The notes beneath the pieces were generated by a model that saw only the letters and a list, made by a program, of their open reading frames with translations, was not told where the DNA came from and did no database searches. Positions 35,390-47,289 of a stretch of DNA of 64,000 nucleotides are shown piece after piece. Origin of the DNA: Plectrocnemia conspersa. Lineage: Eukaryota > Arthropoda > Insecta > Trichoptera > Polycentropodidae. Each line of letters starts with the position of its first letter. Position 1 is the stretch's first letter. The stretch is taken from contig VTFK01000125.1 of NCBI GenBank assembly GCA_009617715.1, forward strand, positions 806,001 through 870,000, written 5' to 3'. The translations under genes were made by a program, and so were the position numbers.

Positions 35390-36020
35390 AAACTAAATGT
35401 ATGTTTATTAATTATAAAAATATGTTAGATATTAATATCAAAATAGTATAGATAACTATATTATAGAGATAGTTGATAATATAAAATATTTAGGAGTTAT
35501 TATAAATAAAAAATTTAATTTTAGTTATATATTAAAAAAAAAAATGGAAAAATATGTATAAAAAATAGTGATATATTGCACCATTTTAATTATTGTGCAA
35601 CATAATTAGATATGTTTAATAAATTAGATAAACAAATGTTTTAAAACTACAAAATAGGGCAATGAGAGTATTCTTAAATAAAAAGAGATTTACTAGATGT
35701 AGAAGTATGATTGATACATTGGAATGGTTAAATGTTCAAGAAATAATGAAGATTAATGTTTTAGTATTTATATATAAGTTAGAAAATAATATGTTATCAG
35801 AGTATTATAAGTTTTTAATAAGAAATAAAGATGTATTATACATAGAATTAATACTAAAAATAAAAAAAAATTAAGGACAGTTAGGTGTAAGAAAATAATT
35901 ATGTACGGAGGTGTGATTTCGTGTAATAATATTACGCAAAAATAAAACTGTAACCGGTTTCCTAAGTGGAATAAAAAAACACATTCGTTTATTAAGAAAT
36001 AAATTACATAAAGCCTATTT
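35390..36020 (+). mobile_element. CR1/Jockey-like LINE, decayed 3' part
   Basis: Successive frames give IVDNIKYLGVIINKKFNF (KYLGVxID...F), HHFNYCAT (xxFxYCxxxW), KLQNRAMRVFLNKKRF, MIDTLEWLNVQEIMKINVLV, FIYKLENNMLSEY and finally TGFLSGIKKHIRLLRNKL. These follow the C-terminal order of a common arthropod LINE (LQNRAMRxIL...ML..L.WM.V..R...N.L.FIYK..NNLLP). Only short stretches are open. It lies between the two synthetase genes. A related tail is at 46.68-46.92 kb. Confidence 0.75.
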
Positions 36021-36368
36021 TTATTTTCTGTTCATGTTATATATTATATGTATATTTAATTAAAATTTGTTTGATGTAAATTTGGCTATTAAGCTAAATA
36101 AATTAATAAATATTATTGGTTGCAATGGTATAACCTGGTTAAGTTACGAAGGTCTTTCTGTGGTGACTTAATGTGTGATTTAAAATAATCTATGGGATAA
36201 TTTCAAAATAAAATATAATATATAGTATATCGTTTATAATTATTTAAAAATGTTTTAATATTCAACAACACTAAATAATAATAAAATACAATGTCATAAT
36301 TGTGTAACAAAAAATGAGTAAATTCATTAAAATTAAAATTAAAAATAAAATAACATTTATATAAATAA

Positions 36369-39300
36369 TTATTTTTCAAATTTTGTCTTGGCCAATTGTC
36401 TCATTTTATTTCTGCTGACTTTTCCGGAGGGAGTTTTCTCGAAGTTATCCACGAAGATAATTCCACCCTTCAGTTCGTAATAAGATGCCAGATTATCTGT
36501 AAAATAAAATATTTAATGCTATACTCTAAGTCACGAAACCGAATTTTTTTATATGAAGCTTGGTTACCTTTTATGAAATTGTGTATCTCATCTTCACAAA
36601 TTTTAGAATCCTCTTGCCTTACTATATAAGCCATTGCCAAACAACCCTCGTCTTTATCTTCGACGCTCACGACCACACAGTCTTTCACCCCTGGATAAGT
36701 ATTTACCAAATTTTCCAAAACCACTGGAGCAATCTAAAAACGACATAATTTTAATAACACTTCTCACATTCAAAACAGATTTTTTTTTAAATATGTGTGT
36801 AACACAACCAAATCATTCAATTTGTTAAAAAAAATAGCTTCTTTTTGTAGTACAAAAAAAAAAAAAATTTAATACATTGTATAAAGTTAAAAATTGTCAT
36901 GTAATTAAATATTAAGTCATTCCAAATTGACGATTTTTTAATTTAAATCAGTTGTGCCAAGTGAACAATTTATACAAAATTGGATGTTGTATAAATTTAT
37001 TTTAAAAAATTGCCAACTACAGTCACTGAAAACATTTGTGAAGTGGTAGATAATTCATAAGATATCCATAAATATCAATTCGGTTTAGATGCACATTATT
37101 CGATTTTTACTTGTAATATTGTTATAAAAAGTCTTAGTATAAATGATTTTATTGCTTTTGACCTGAACTTGAAACTCACTATATGGCAACACTGAGCAGC
37201 AAAAAATAAAACACGACTAATTATCATATAAAAATGAGGAGTAGATATTTTTAATCATTTTTAATGCCTAATTTAAATATTTCGCATAAAATATGATTTC
37301 AGAAAATATGTCGCAACGGTGGCTAATTTTTGTATTTATTTGTTAAAAATACATAAAATGCGATTTTTGTAATGAGGTCCGGAATCATTGTTTTCCAGGG
37401 CCCCGGGTTCGCTCTCAAAGAAAATTATATTTTAGAAAAAAAAAATTTTAAATCATCAAAATAAAAATACACATTTTTAAGTGATTTTAATGTTTCATTA
37501 CAAACGACATTTATTTCGGAATAACCTACTATAAGAAAATTCTTTTCACATTCTTACGGCCAATCCCACGTGTTTTTATTTAATACTCACACTGAATCCT
37601 CTGACTTTGAACATGTCCTTAATCCTATCTACTATGTACAGATAGCCATCTTCGTCAAATTTGCCCAAATCTCCAGTTATTATCCATCCATCTTCGTTTA
37701 AGACTTCTCTGGTAGCTTCAGGATTGTTGTAGTAACCCTGAACAATAAATTTATATTTACTCGAATAGATCTTTAAGATGTGGTTATAAAAAACTACATA
37801 TTCGTTAAATATTTTTAATATTTATGTGTGTGAGTCAGATTGATAAGAACATCACATTTCATTGCTAAAGTCACTCTACCTTCATTATACATGGTGATTT
37901 AATATATAGCTCGCCCACTTTATTGGCTGGCAATGTTTCTTTGGTGGTTCGATCGACAACCTAAAGCAAATTTATAACTCAGCACCGTTTAAATTCCATG
38001 AAACGTATGTATGTAAATATATAATCTTACTTTAGCTTGAATGTATGGTAATACTCTACCACAAGATCCGACTCTGAGTGTTTCGTCATTCAAGGTATAA
38101 GTCACAGGACCTCCGACTTCGGTCATACCAAAAGAATTTATAACTTTACCATTGGGGCAGTATTTCTGTAAAAGCATTTGAAATAAGATTAATGAATTCA
38201 ATATGATATTTGTTAAGTAAGAAGATATAATACCTGCATCTGTTTAATGTCTTCAAAGTCAATGGTAGAACCAGTCAACATGAACTGTTTTACAGAGGAT
38301 AAATCAGCCTTTTCAATTCCCGGATGTTGAATTATCATTCGCATACTCGATGGTGGAAAGACGCATATGTTACCCTGAAACATGCCATTATTTGTATTCA
38401 TACTTTTAGTATTCATTAATTATGTTATTTATATCTTAATTTCGTATTAAAATTCGTAGATTAAAAATAAAATATTTAAGGAATTTTTTGACACGTGAAA
38501 CGGCTCACTCGTCCCAATATATTGTTGACAGAAATAATCTAGTTTGAGTCAAAACATTAACGGAATTATCAACTCTTGCGGATTATAAAATTAAAAGAAA
38601 AATTTGCTCTTTTTATATTTGCAAAAATTAAGGGTAAATATTTTTTAATACTTCTTAAGCGATAATAAATATTAATGTATTAAAATTGCATTGGAATAGT
38701 TAAAAAACAAATTGCTAGCGGTGCTAACCATCAACCGATGGATAACGATCATAAATATCTGATGATATATCAAGTTTAATGTAGAAAAACACCCGTCAGC
38801 ATGTCTAGAAAACAAAATTTTAATAAAAAATTTTTTGAAACACATTTCACACAATTTTTATTTTAACCATTTAAACTGATTATTTTTTTAAAACAAGTTA
38901 ATGAATTATTTACAATTATTTTTTAAATTAATAAAAATTATTGTACTAGCTTCATTTATTAGTAAACCAAGTATTTTATATTTCATTTTAAAATAAGATA
39001 TAACAGATGACTCATTAAAAAGTCGCTGGCGTTTAAAGAGTTAAAAAAAACCTTGCATTATTTTTCAATCAAAAAATTTCTTATTGATTTATTATTATTT
39101 AATATTGCATTTATAGTAAATACAATAATAATAAAAACATCAGTGATTCTGTTAGTTGTATTGCTTTGATCTATTTTACTACTTTTTTGTATTAGTATGT
39201 TTTAACAAAATATTTTAACACTTTTCTATTTTTAAATTTTGTTAATTTATGTTACGTATTTATTATATTTCGTTCTGCTTCTGTGGATTGTTTTTATATC

Positions 39301-42300
39301 AATACAGAGGCTTTCAATTTTTTTGTAAAATTAATATAAAATATTTTTTTATGTTAATTTATTTCGTACTCTTATAAATTAATTTGTAATATTTTATAGA
39401 AAAATTTAAATTATAAATAAATATTATATAATTACAATATTTTTTATTTCTTCAGTTACATATGTAAATATATAACTAACTGGGGTACCTCAAAACAGTG
39501 AAAGATCGACCGCCGTACATGTACGGCGATACAGTTAATTTGTGATTTGTCTTTTTTGGCATATTTCGAACTTAAAGCAGATGGCTAAATTATATTAACT
39601 CACTTTATACTTTTCTACCATGTCAATAAAGTGCTGAGGGGTGAACGGTCTTGCATTGATCTTTTTGGTAGGTGCTATTAGATTGAACACTGTCATTACA
39701 ATTCCTGAAATCCAATACAGAGAGGAGAACTGCAGCAGTGTATGGTTGTTGTAAGTTCTGGAATACATACGATCGTAGAAGCGATATGCAAATAAATTTT
39801 GTTTAAATATTAAATATACTCTTACCCACGAATAGCCTTCATGTGCATTGCAGACGTCGCGTGAGTATGAATGACGCCTTTTGGTAAACCTGTGGAACCG
39901 CTGGAGCAGAGTATGTAAGCAATCGTTGTCGTAGGATCTATATCTGTTACTCTAAAATATTATGATCAGTCAAAACATACGAGCAATTTATTTTTGTTAA
40001 ATTATATACAAAACTTACTTAAAATCTTCTGTAGTGTAATCATTATCGTAGAATTCTTGCACGGCAAGGAATCTGGAATCGCCAGAATCACCGAACGTCA
40101 CTATTTTAGTCTCGAAATCTAATTTTTTCGATAGCTCAAGGAACAGCTCTGCCTTTTCAATTTCACTGAAGATCATCTTTGGCTTAGTGTAATGAAGTAG
40201 ATTTTCAAATTCCACTAGGAAAAAATATTTTATTCATTAAAAAACAGCTCAATTGTTATATTTTATATGCAGACATATTTTGTGCATGTTTTAAAGTCAA
40301 TTATCGCAGTGAACGCCATGGCTTCCAATTTTTTCATACATACAAGTCATAAATGTCGCACGAACATACGATTGTGTGATGTTTATGTTTCTACAATTAC
40401 ATGTATGATATAAAATTTAAAAAATGTAATTAAAAACATTTCAAAATTATTGAAATATTTTTTTTATATAGTGATACAAATTATTTAAAAAAAAAAAACA
40501 TTTTAGATCCTCATGAAATTTACCATCATATATATATATTTGACAAAAAATAGTATATATGTAATATCACAGTAACTGGTTGTCAACTTATACATTATGA
40601 TGGTATTAGTCCAGCGTGCGTGTGATTTGGATAAAAGTGGAAGGTGTGACGTTCACTGAATTATCGTAAATTCTCTGAACCCAAGTTAATTATCATAGCT
40701 TAGGTTAACCCATAATGAAGTAAGATACACCGAAACGTTATAAAACGCATTAAATTTTGTGAATAAAAAATAGTCTAACCGCTCATTTAAAATCGTGAAC
40801 TTTATTCCCCATTTAATGGTGACTGCATAAGCTCTCAACGTAACAGGAGCTTACCTGAAAGTCAAATGCTTATCTTACGGGCAATTTAATTTAAAATAAC
40901 AGTATCTGCAAGCAGATAAAATTTATTAATGTCGAAAACTATTATTGAAACGAAAACTATTATTGAAAACTAGTTATTTTAATGTTTAGGTTAGATCATA
41001 ATACTTTTTTTGCTATGTAAATTAGCGTGCTATTTTTAATATTAGTATTTAGTAATTAAATCTGATCAAAAATAAGCGACAGCGTCAAAATAGTAAATTA
41101 TTAATATGTAATATCTGATGATATTGAATTCATAAGATATAGATTAAAAATTACATAATCAACGTAGTAGCTCATGAAAAATAAAATCTGATTGAAAATC
41201 GTGATTATCTTTATTATAAAAATACTTATTTATCAGACCATCCTTCGTTATTGTTTATTGTACACCATTAAATTACGCACGAGTTAATGAAGTGGTAAAT
41301 GATAAGAGATTATGAGTATAGAAAAATATTTTCAAAGACTAATTGTTACGTTTGAGATTTTTATGATTGTGATTATGAAATTTTTATCGACTTCCTTATC
41401 AAGATAATTAACAACTTCAATATCCGGTAAACAAAACAACTAAAGCTTTGAACACAGATATCAATTAAATTTCAATTTAAGTTCATGCAAAAATAATACG
41501 CAAATTTGCTAATGGAAAAACGCAAATCTCAAAATATTAGTTGAGCCGGGCCTCACATTTTCTCTGAAAGGCACAGTATACAAACTCGAAAAAAATATAT
41601 AGATATATACATATGTACATACGTCAGAACTTTTTAATTATCTATGTGAAAAATCAATATTTTATATTACAAATGTGTATTAAATTTATACATTTAGATA
41701 CATTTTTTTGCAATTTTAACAAAATGTAAAAATGCGATTGAATCAATAAAATAAAATATAATATAAATAGCTAACATTTAATATATCACATGTTAGATGC
41801 TGTTTAAAATATAAATATAAAATCTTAAATCCCAAATTGTTAATTGATAATAATATAATGATATGCATGACTTGTATTAAAATTATATTTTCTCGCAATA
41901 GAACTCGCATAAAAATCGCTCAGTATTTTAACGTAAAAGTATAATATAATCGCAAAAAATAATTGAGAACCTAAAGCATGCAAATTAGTATATATGTTAA
42001 ACTCACTTTTCGACATCTTCATATCCAATCCGTTAACAATGAAGCCTTTATAGAATGAAGCAGCTACAGGTAGACAAGTATCGTTTTGATTGTAAGCGCA
42101 TACTGTTACAACATCATCCTTTTTCAGCCCCAACTTGGTCATATGTTTGGCCATTTTAATGGATCTGGACCATACTGATTTTCGCGTCTCTGTTTCTCCA
42201 GTCGAGCCATCGATCTAAAATATTTTTTTAGAAAAATGCATTCAAAATTGGACATATTTTGAAAAAAATCGCCATAGCAGCATATAGAAAATATCATCGC

Positions 42301-42402
42301 AAATCAATAAAAAATATTTAATAAATTTACCTGACATATTTCTTCCGGATCAGTTTGCAAATGATCGAAAACTAATTGCCCTATATGACTTGAACTTGCC
42401 AT
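36369..42402 (-). CDS. Luciferase-like acyl-CoA synthetase, copy 2 (complete)
   Basis: Eleven exons again give 517 codons: 42402-42331, 42214-42007, 40214-40019, 39951-39826, 39757-39604, 38374-38234, 38165-38031, 37960-37880, 37737-37591, 36733-36568, 36496-36369. Every exon length and phase equals copy 1. Motifs: [11 protein letters not shown] (Cys where copy 1 has Tyr), [34 protein letters not shown] and TPSGKVSR with the catalytic lysine; the C-terminus is KFEK, without an SKL signal. In exon 7 the paralogues agree at 37 of 45 residues. The segment after the P-loop differs more (ATSAMHMKAIRGTYNNHT versus [18 protein letters not shown]), close to the substrate pocket of the family, so substrates may differ. 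No inactivating change is visible. The substrate and cell compartment are unknown. Confidence 0.9.
36775..37575. other. Intron 9 of synthetase copy 2, repeat-bearing
   Basis: About 850 bp, longer than its counterpart in copy 1 (about 270 bp). A piece at 37075-37165 (AATTCGGTTTAGATG, GATTTTATTGCTTTTGACC) resembles the arm of the foldback family at 16 kb, which may explain the extra length. Confidence 0.35.
39085..39325 (+). repeat. Dispersed ~210-bp repeat, copy B
   Basis: TTGCATTTATAGTAAATAC, TGATCTATTTTACTACT, AAATTTTGTTAATTTATG and CAGAGGCTTTCAATTTTTTTG occur in the same order as at 18620-18830 and, inverted, at 47080-47285. It lies inside intron 5 of synthetase copy 2. Confidence 0.55.
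39481..39535 (+). repeat. Partial hairpin-bearing repeat, copy 3
   Basis: ACTGGGGTACCTCAAAACAGTGAAAGATCG resembles the GGTACCTCACGACAGTGAAGTACCG of copy 1 read on its minus strand. It is truncated and diverged. Confidence 0.35.
40570..40670 (+). repeat. Dispersed ~100-bp repeat, copy A (inverse at 50205-50310)
   Basis: TAACTGGTTGTCAACT, AGTCCAGCGTGCGTGTG, TTTGGATAAAA, TGGAAG and GTGACGTTCACTG are repeated inverted at 50205-50310 with high similarity. The long exact blocks (for example AGTCCAGCGTGCGTGTG) suggest a fairly recent or constrained element. It lies in intron 2 of synthetase copy 2. Confidence 0.65.
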
Positions 42403-42492
42403 TTTTTTTTAAAGAAATAAAATAGTGAATAAATATACTAGCGTTCACTCGACAACTGGAGAAAATCTGTTTGAGCGTACACCAATTCTGAA

Positions 42493-42500
42493 TTTATATA
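42493..42500 (-). promoter_or_regulatory. TATA box of synthetase copy 2
   Basis: TATATAAA on the minus strand is about 95 bp upstream of the ATG, matching copy 1 in sequence and spacing. The following GGTGTACGCTC and AACAGATTTTCT blocks are also shared. The two genes therefore probably kept the same core promoter after duplication. Confidence 0.6.
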
Positions 42501-42929
42501 TCAAAATGAGATAAGTCTTTGAGTATCAATTGAGATAATCAGTATAAATGTATTGGTGTATGGTTTTAATTTATTTTTAAGCATCATTATCACAATAATT
42601 ACAAGCAAATATTTGAATGAGTAATTTAAAAAAAAATATAACGGATCAATTTTGAATATTCTTTCATCTGCCGTGTGGTGTGATTTTATAAACAAGTAAG
42701 ATACATTTGTTATTATGCATACTGATTATATCAGGTTTTAGTATCGGGCGGCAGTGTTGAATGCCGAAGAGTTCAAGTCAATAAAAAAATCAACTAATTG
42801 CATGTAAAATATTATTTAATTAAAAAACAATTATTGGTTAAAAAATATATTTTAACTATCACTTAATTTCATAATCATTGAACTTTCTGAATTTATTAAA
42901 TATTTTGTCAAAAAAATTGAGATAATTTA

Positions 42930-43620
42930 AAAATATTTAATTTGAATTTTGTATTTACATATAAATTAAATAACAATCGATCAAATTATCGTCTTGAAAC
43001 AATAAGTATAAAAACGTAACGCGAACATCAAAAATATTTGCAACGCACACCTGTTTTTGAGATAAGCATTAAACGATAATAAATAGTGGGCCTATTCAAC
43101 ATTTTGTTTCAATAACGAATTCTGCAAATTTCGGTCATAGTAGAAACGCCTGTAAACATTCTATTCACAAATATTTTTCAAAGCTTTTTCAAATCACCAA
43201 TATTATGATCAGCTGCAATTGAGTTAATTTAGAAAAAAAATCAAACATTTTAATACATAATTTTATCATAATTTTTGTACATACAATAGCTAATTATGAT
43301 TGGGACAAATTTGGTATTGTATTTAATTTGAGTTTGGTATTTTCATATAAATTAACTAACTAATATGAATCTAGCCGCGATCGAATTTTTGAACTGATTG
43401 AAATAAAATCATTACGTCTTGAAACAATAAATATTAAAACGTAGCACAAACTTTGCGACGCACACCTATTTTTGAGATAAACGATAATAAATAGTGGTCC
43501 TATTCAACATTTTTATTTCATTTAATGAACGAATTCTACGAATTTCGGTCATAGTAGATACCCCAATAAACTTTTTATTCAAAAATATTTTTTGAAAGAG
43601 TAATTTTTTCCGCCAAGAAG
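42930..43620. repeat. ~425-bp tandem duplication, two diverged units
   Basis: CGTCTTGAAACAATAA, AAAACGTA, GCGACGCACACCT (or GCAACGCACACCT), TTTTTGAGATAA, AAACGATAATAAATAGTGG and CCTATTCAACATTT recur with a spacing of about 425 bp. Each is followed by the inverted form of the 16595-16705 repeat (GAATTTCGGTCATAGTAGA). The unit is thus a repeat containing that family, duplicated locally. Confidence 0.65.
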
Positions 43621-44280
43621 AAGCATCTAATATTTTCTAATTTCGAAACAAAATAAAAGCGAACAAAGTAGGTATATTGATAGAAAAAAACGACTACCTG
43701 TTTGCTCACGTATACAAATTGTTTCATTCTAAGATTTTTTTCAATTTTCATTCGAGATAGTATATACGAATATTCGATAAATTAATAAAATGTTCATATA
43801 ATTTACCAGGAATTTTGGAGCACAATATATAACACATTTCATCAACAATTACAAAATCAGCCTCGCTATTCTACTAAAACGTATTTTTTATATGCTTCCC
43901 AAATTGTGCATAATAAACAACAGACCAGTCGCAGTGTTGTCAGCTCCTTCTAAATAAGTATCCATAGATACGTTCTCTTCTGATGACGTCTGCACTAGCC
44001 AAGTCGTCTATGGCTGTCGCCATCCGGCTCCTTAATACCCTAACACTGCACATTGATCTATTTAATCTCGGCTACGGGAAGCTGGTCCGGTTCGTATAAT
44101 TTAATTTTATTATTTTATATTTATTTGTTTTTTCTTCTTTGTTTATTTTTTACCATCGTAACCAAATGAATCTTCTAGGTTATAATGGTCTTAATTTAAT
44201 TTAAATAAATAATTATTGTTCATGTAGGACCCCTAAAATTCATATATAAAAACTTATTCTTTACCCAGATCTTTTTAATG

Positions 44281-44974
44281 TACATTATTAGCCATTATAA
44301 TAAGGCACCCCAATAAATGTGTTATATCTTAAAAAAATCTAAGGTTGCTTAAAGTGTTGCAACTCTTTTTTGGCATACTGTCAATTAATGACTTGCGGAT
44401 GGACTGCTCCTTAGATCTTAGATCTGGTGACTGTGTATGTCATTCTAAAATTGTCAAATCCTTTGAGGCAAAATTAATATTTTCCAGTTGGAATCAATTA
44501 AAGTGGATTACAACATTGAAATATAAATATCACTTGACTACACTCGCAAGTGTACATGTTACCTAACTCTGCTGCTGCCACGCAACCCCAGAACATAACG
44601 CTTCCGCCACAATATTTGACTTTGGGTACTACGCAATCAGTAAGATATTTTTCTCCTGCTCTTCGACACACGTGGGGCTACAAAATTTTTTAAATAAATT
44701 AAGTTTTCGCATTTTTAAAATGTTTCTATAATATTAAAAAAAAATAAAAAATATGCAACTGAATATAAAGGTCACTTAAGCGAGACTGGATAATTTAACC
44801 TGCAATATTTTTTTAAAACTCAAGTGAGCAATTAAAAACGACAAATTCCTCCGTATAGTTTTTAAAAATACGGCTAAAACAATCTGCTAAAATATTTAGG
44901 TCAGACTATGCACTTGTAAAGAGTCGCACATCATTTTATGGGGTGCCCCATTATTGTGGCCAAGGCTGTATGTA
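44281..44974 (-). mobile_element. Tc1-like transposon relic with inverted ends
   Basis: The ends are mirrored: TACAT...AGCCATTATAATAAGGCACCCCA on the left, and TACATACAGCCTTGGCCACAATAATGGGGCACCCCA on the right, reverse complemented. Between them the minus strand encodes PHVCRRAGEKYLTDCVVPK, VKYCGGSVMFWGCVA and AAELGNMY. This is the Tc1 pattern VWRRxGExY..xCxxPTVKHGGGSVMVWG. The ~700-bp element is internally deleted and carries stops. Confidence 0.75.
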
Positions 44975-44979
44975 TGTAA

Positions 44980-45585
44980 TAAGCTCTTTTTGTACTATAC
45001 ATATGTCAACATTTTAATCGTAAATATTCAATAATGATATTATGATTATTGGTAGACAAAAATAAAACCGCATACGTTAATAATATGCAAAAATCAGCTG
45101 TTCCACGTAAATCTTTTTTTTATCATGAGATTTTAACAAAATGAATCTTAGTATAAATCAATCATAAATATACATTAAAAAATATTTTATCGTATATATT
45201 TTTAATCAAAATGCTCAGTGGGAAAAAAAATGATATTGACTAAAATTCAGAGCTTATTGGGAACAAAACTAAAACGAGGACGAATAATTATTTTTATTAT
45301 ATATTTGACATTGAAATTTAGCTATCTTTATCTAAGTATAATCTAAAATTGTAAAATATCTATTATAATAATAGCGGCAAAGACCTTTTGAGGTCAGCTT
45401 ATCGACTATAATTTTTTTTAATTACTCACATCGATTTCAATTAAATTAAGCACAACTGTTACAATTATAAATGTAAATATTACGCAATTATTAAATATGT
45501 TGATTTATATCAATCATTACACATTAATTTCATAATTTATACTTACATTTAAATTGTCTGATTTTGAAACTATTTAAATATTTCC
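44980..45585. other. AT-rich stretch with no recognised gene
   Basis: Nothing supportable was seen. Confidence 0.4.
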
Positions 45586-45589
45586 ATAT

Positions 45590-46060
45590 TCTCTCTTTAT
45601 TCCAGTAGATAAAATTTACATTTTTATTATTGATTATAATACATATTTAAATTATTATCTTAAATTAATTTTAGCAATACAAAAAATTCGTATTTAAAAT
45701 TGAATCATAATAATATTGCGAGATAAATTAACATATTATCTTATGTTGATGCCATATTTTTGGAAAACCCTCAGGCTTAATATACTAGTCACAAAAATAC
45801 CTAAAATCGGTGATCTCTTTTTTCTGTAGATAATATTTGCATTTTTATTATTGATTATTATACATATTAAAATTTTTATCTCATATATATTTTTGCAATT
45901 AAAAATTACTAAGTCGTATTAAAAATTAAATCATAATAATATTGGAAAATAAATGAACGGCTTATCTTATGTTTATGCTATGATTTTGGAAAACCCTCGT
46001 GTTTAATAGACTAAAGTCACAAAAATACCTAAAACCGATGCTATCAGTGATAAGTATCAC
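45590..46060. repeat. ~220-bp tandem duplication, two units
   Basis: Unit 1 (from about 45605) and unit 2 (from about 45826) share GTAGATAA.ATTT.CATTTTTAT, TATTGATTAT, AATCATAATAATATTG, CTTATCTTATGTT.ATGC, TTTTGGAAAACCCTC and CACAAAAATACCTAAAA in the same order. The spacing is about 221 bp. Confidence 0.75.
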
Positions 46061-46479
46061 AATAGTACAGATTAATTGTTGGTAATGATAATTAAATAAA
46101 CCCGATACATCTTGTCGCGTCGTCAATAGCGCGACACTATCGCAAAATCTATGTTTTGCTAATTGTCAGATACCAATTCAATACAGTAGAGCTAAACGAC
46201 AGTGTATATCTAGCAACATCTAAAAAATGCTAATAATTTAAATTATTACTTTGAATGCCTTGAAACTTGTTTATAACACTGCAACAAGTTTTTTATTGCA
46301 AGAAACATTATGTAATATTGGTGATTTAGTTTTTTTGTAGCACTTTTTCGGTTCTAAAATATTTAGTAATTGTATTTTTACTCTATAATACATGTACTTA
46401 TTAAGTACATAATGCGCTGAACTAAAGCAGAATCACTGATGCTAGAGTACAGCTATGAATAAAAAATAAAAAAAATTTT

Positions 46480-46508
46480 CAATGTAGAGTGAAAAACACT
46501 CTACATTG
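46480..46508. repeat. Perfect 12-bp hairpin
   Basis: CAATGTAGAGTG, five A residues, then CACTCTACATTG. It is surrounded by A/T tracts. No link to a gene end is visible. Confidence 0.7.
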
Positions 46509-46679
46509 TAGTAAATATTTATATAAAAAAAAACGTATTTATTTTTTTATTTAGCTTTATAGCTAATTTTTACATCAACAAATTTAACTAAAAATATAAA
46601 AGAAAAGACTTAATATTGTAATTTATTTCTTAATGCACGTAGGTGTTTTTCTATTCCATCTATGAAACCCGTTATAGTT

Positions 46680-46930
46680 TTATTTTTATTGTTTAATAAG
46701 AAATAAAAACGTATATAAATTTAATACTAGAAATAAAGACAATTTAATGATAGTTGGGTATAATAAAATGAGTACGGCCAAGGGAATAATGTACGAAGGT
46801 ATGAATTTGCATAATAATATTCTTAGGACAATCCGCAAAAATAAAAATGTAGCTGGTTTTCATAATGGAATTAAGAAGCATCTTCGTGCATTAGGAAATA
46901 AATTATAAAATAAAGTTTTTTTTTTTTTAT
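46680..46930 (+). mobile_element. LINE reverse transcriptase tail, same family as 35.4-36.0 kb
   Basis: In one nearly open frame: IRNKNVYKFNTRNKDNLMIV, then MYEGMNLHNN and VAGFHNGIKKHLRALGNKL. The last block aligns with TGFLSGIKKHIRLLRNKLHK of the 35.4-kb copy. The parent was 5' truncated to its last ~80 codons. Confidence 0.65.
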
Positions 46931-47079
46931 TTATGTTTATATTTTGTATTATTATATGTATGTTTAGTTTAAAAGTTAGCTATATCAGCTAAATAAATTA
47001 ATAAAATAATATAAAAATATTTACTAAAATATTATTGTATAATTACAAAAAATATTTTATATTAATGGTATAAAGAAAT

Positions 47080-47285
47080 ATTAAGAGCCTCTGAATCGAT
47101 ATAAAAAAAATCCACAAATGCCAAATAATATACAAAAAAATGTGCCAAAAAAATTAACAAAATTTAATAATAGAAAATTGTTAAAATAAATTAAAAAAAG
47201 TAGTAAAATAAATCAAAGCAAGAATCGTTGTTTTTTATATAATTTACTATAAATGCAACATAAATTAATAATAAATAAGTAACAA
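47080..47285 (-). repeat. Dispersed ~210-bp repeat, copy C (inverted)
   Basis: The reverse complement reads TTGCATTTATAGTAAATTAT, GATTTATTTTACTACT, AAATTTTGTTAATTT and CAGAGGCTCTTAATATTT. These are the same landmarks and order as copies A and B. Read on the plus strand it begins AGAGCCTCTGAATCGATATA at about 47084. Confidence 0.55.
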
Positions 47286-47289
47286 AAAA

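Noticed and set aside
26505..42402. A bioluminescence locus
   Set aside because: The proteins are luciferase-like but lack the firefly active-site histidine segment and SKL tail. Nothing nearby suggests luciferin metabolism.
44591..44700. Separate gene with a GC-rich coding segment
   Set aside because: The minus strand reads as the Tc1 CGGSVMFWG segment and lies between mirrored ends, so it belongs to the transposon relic.
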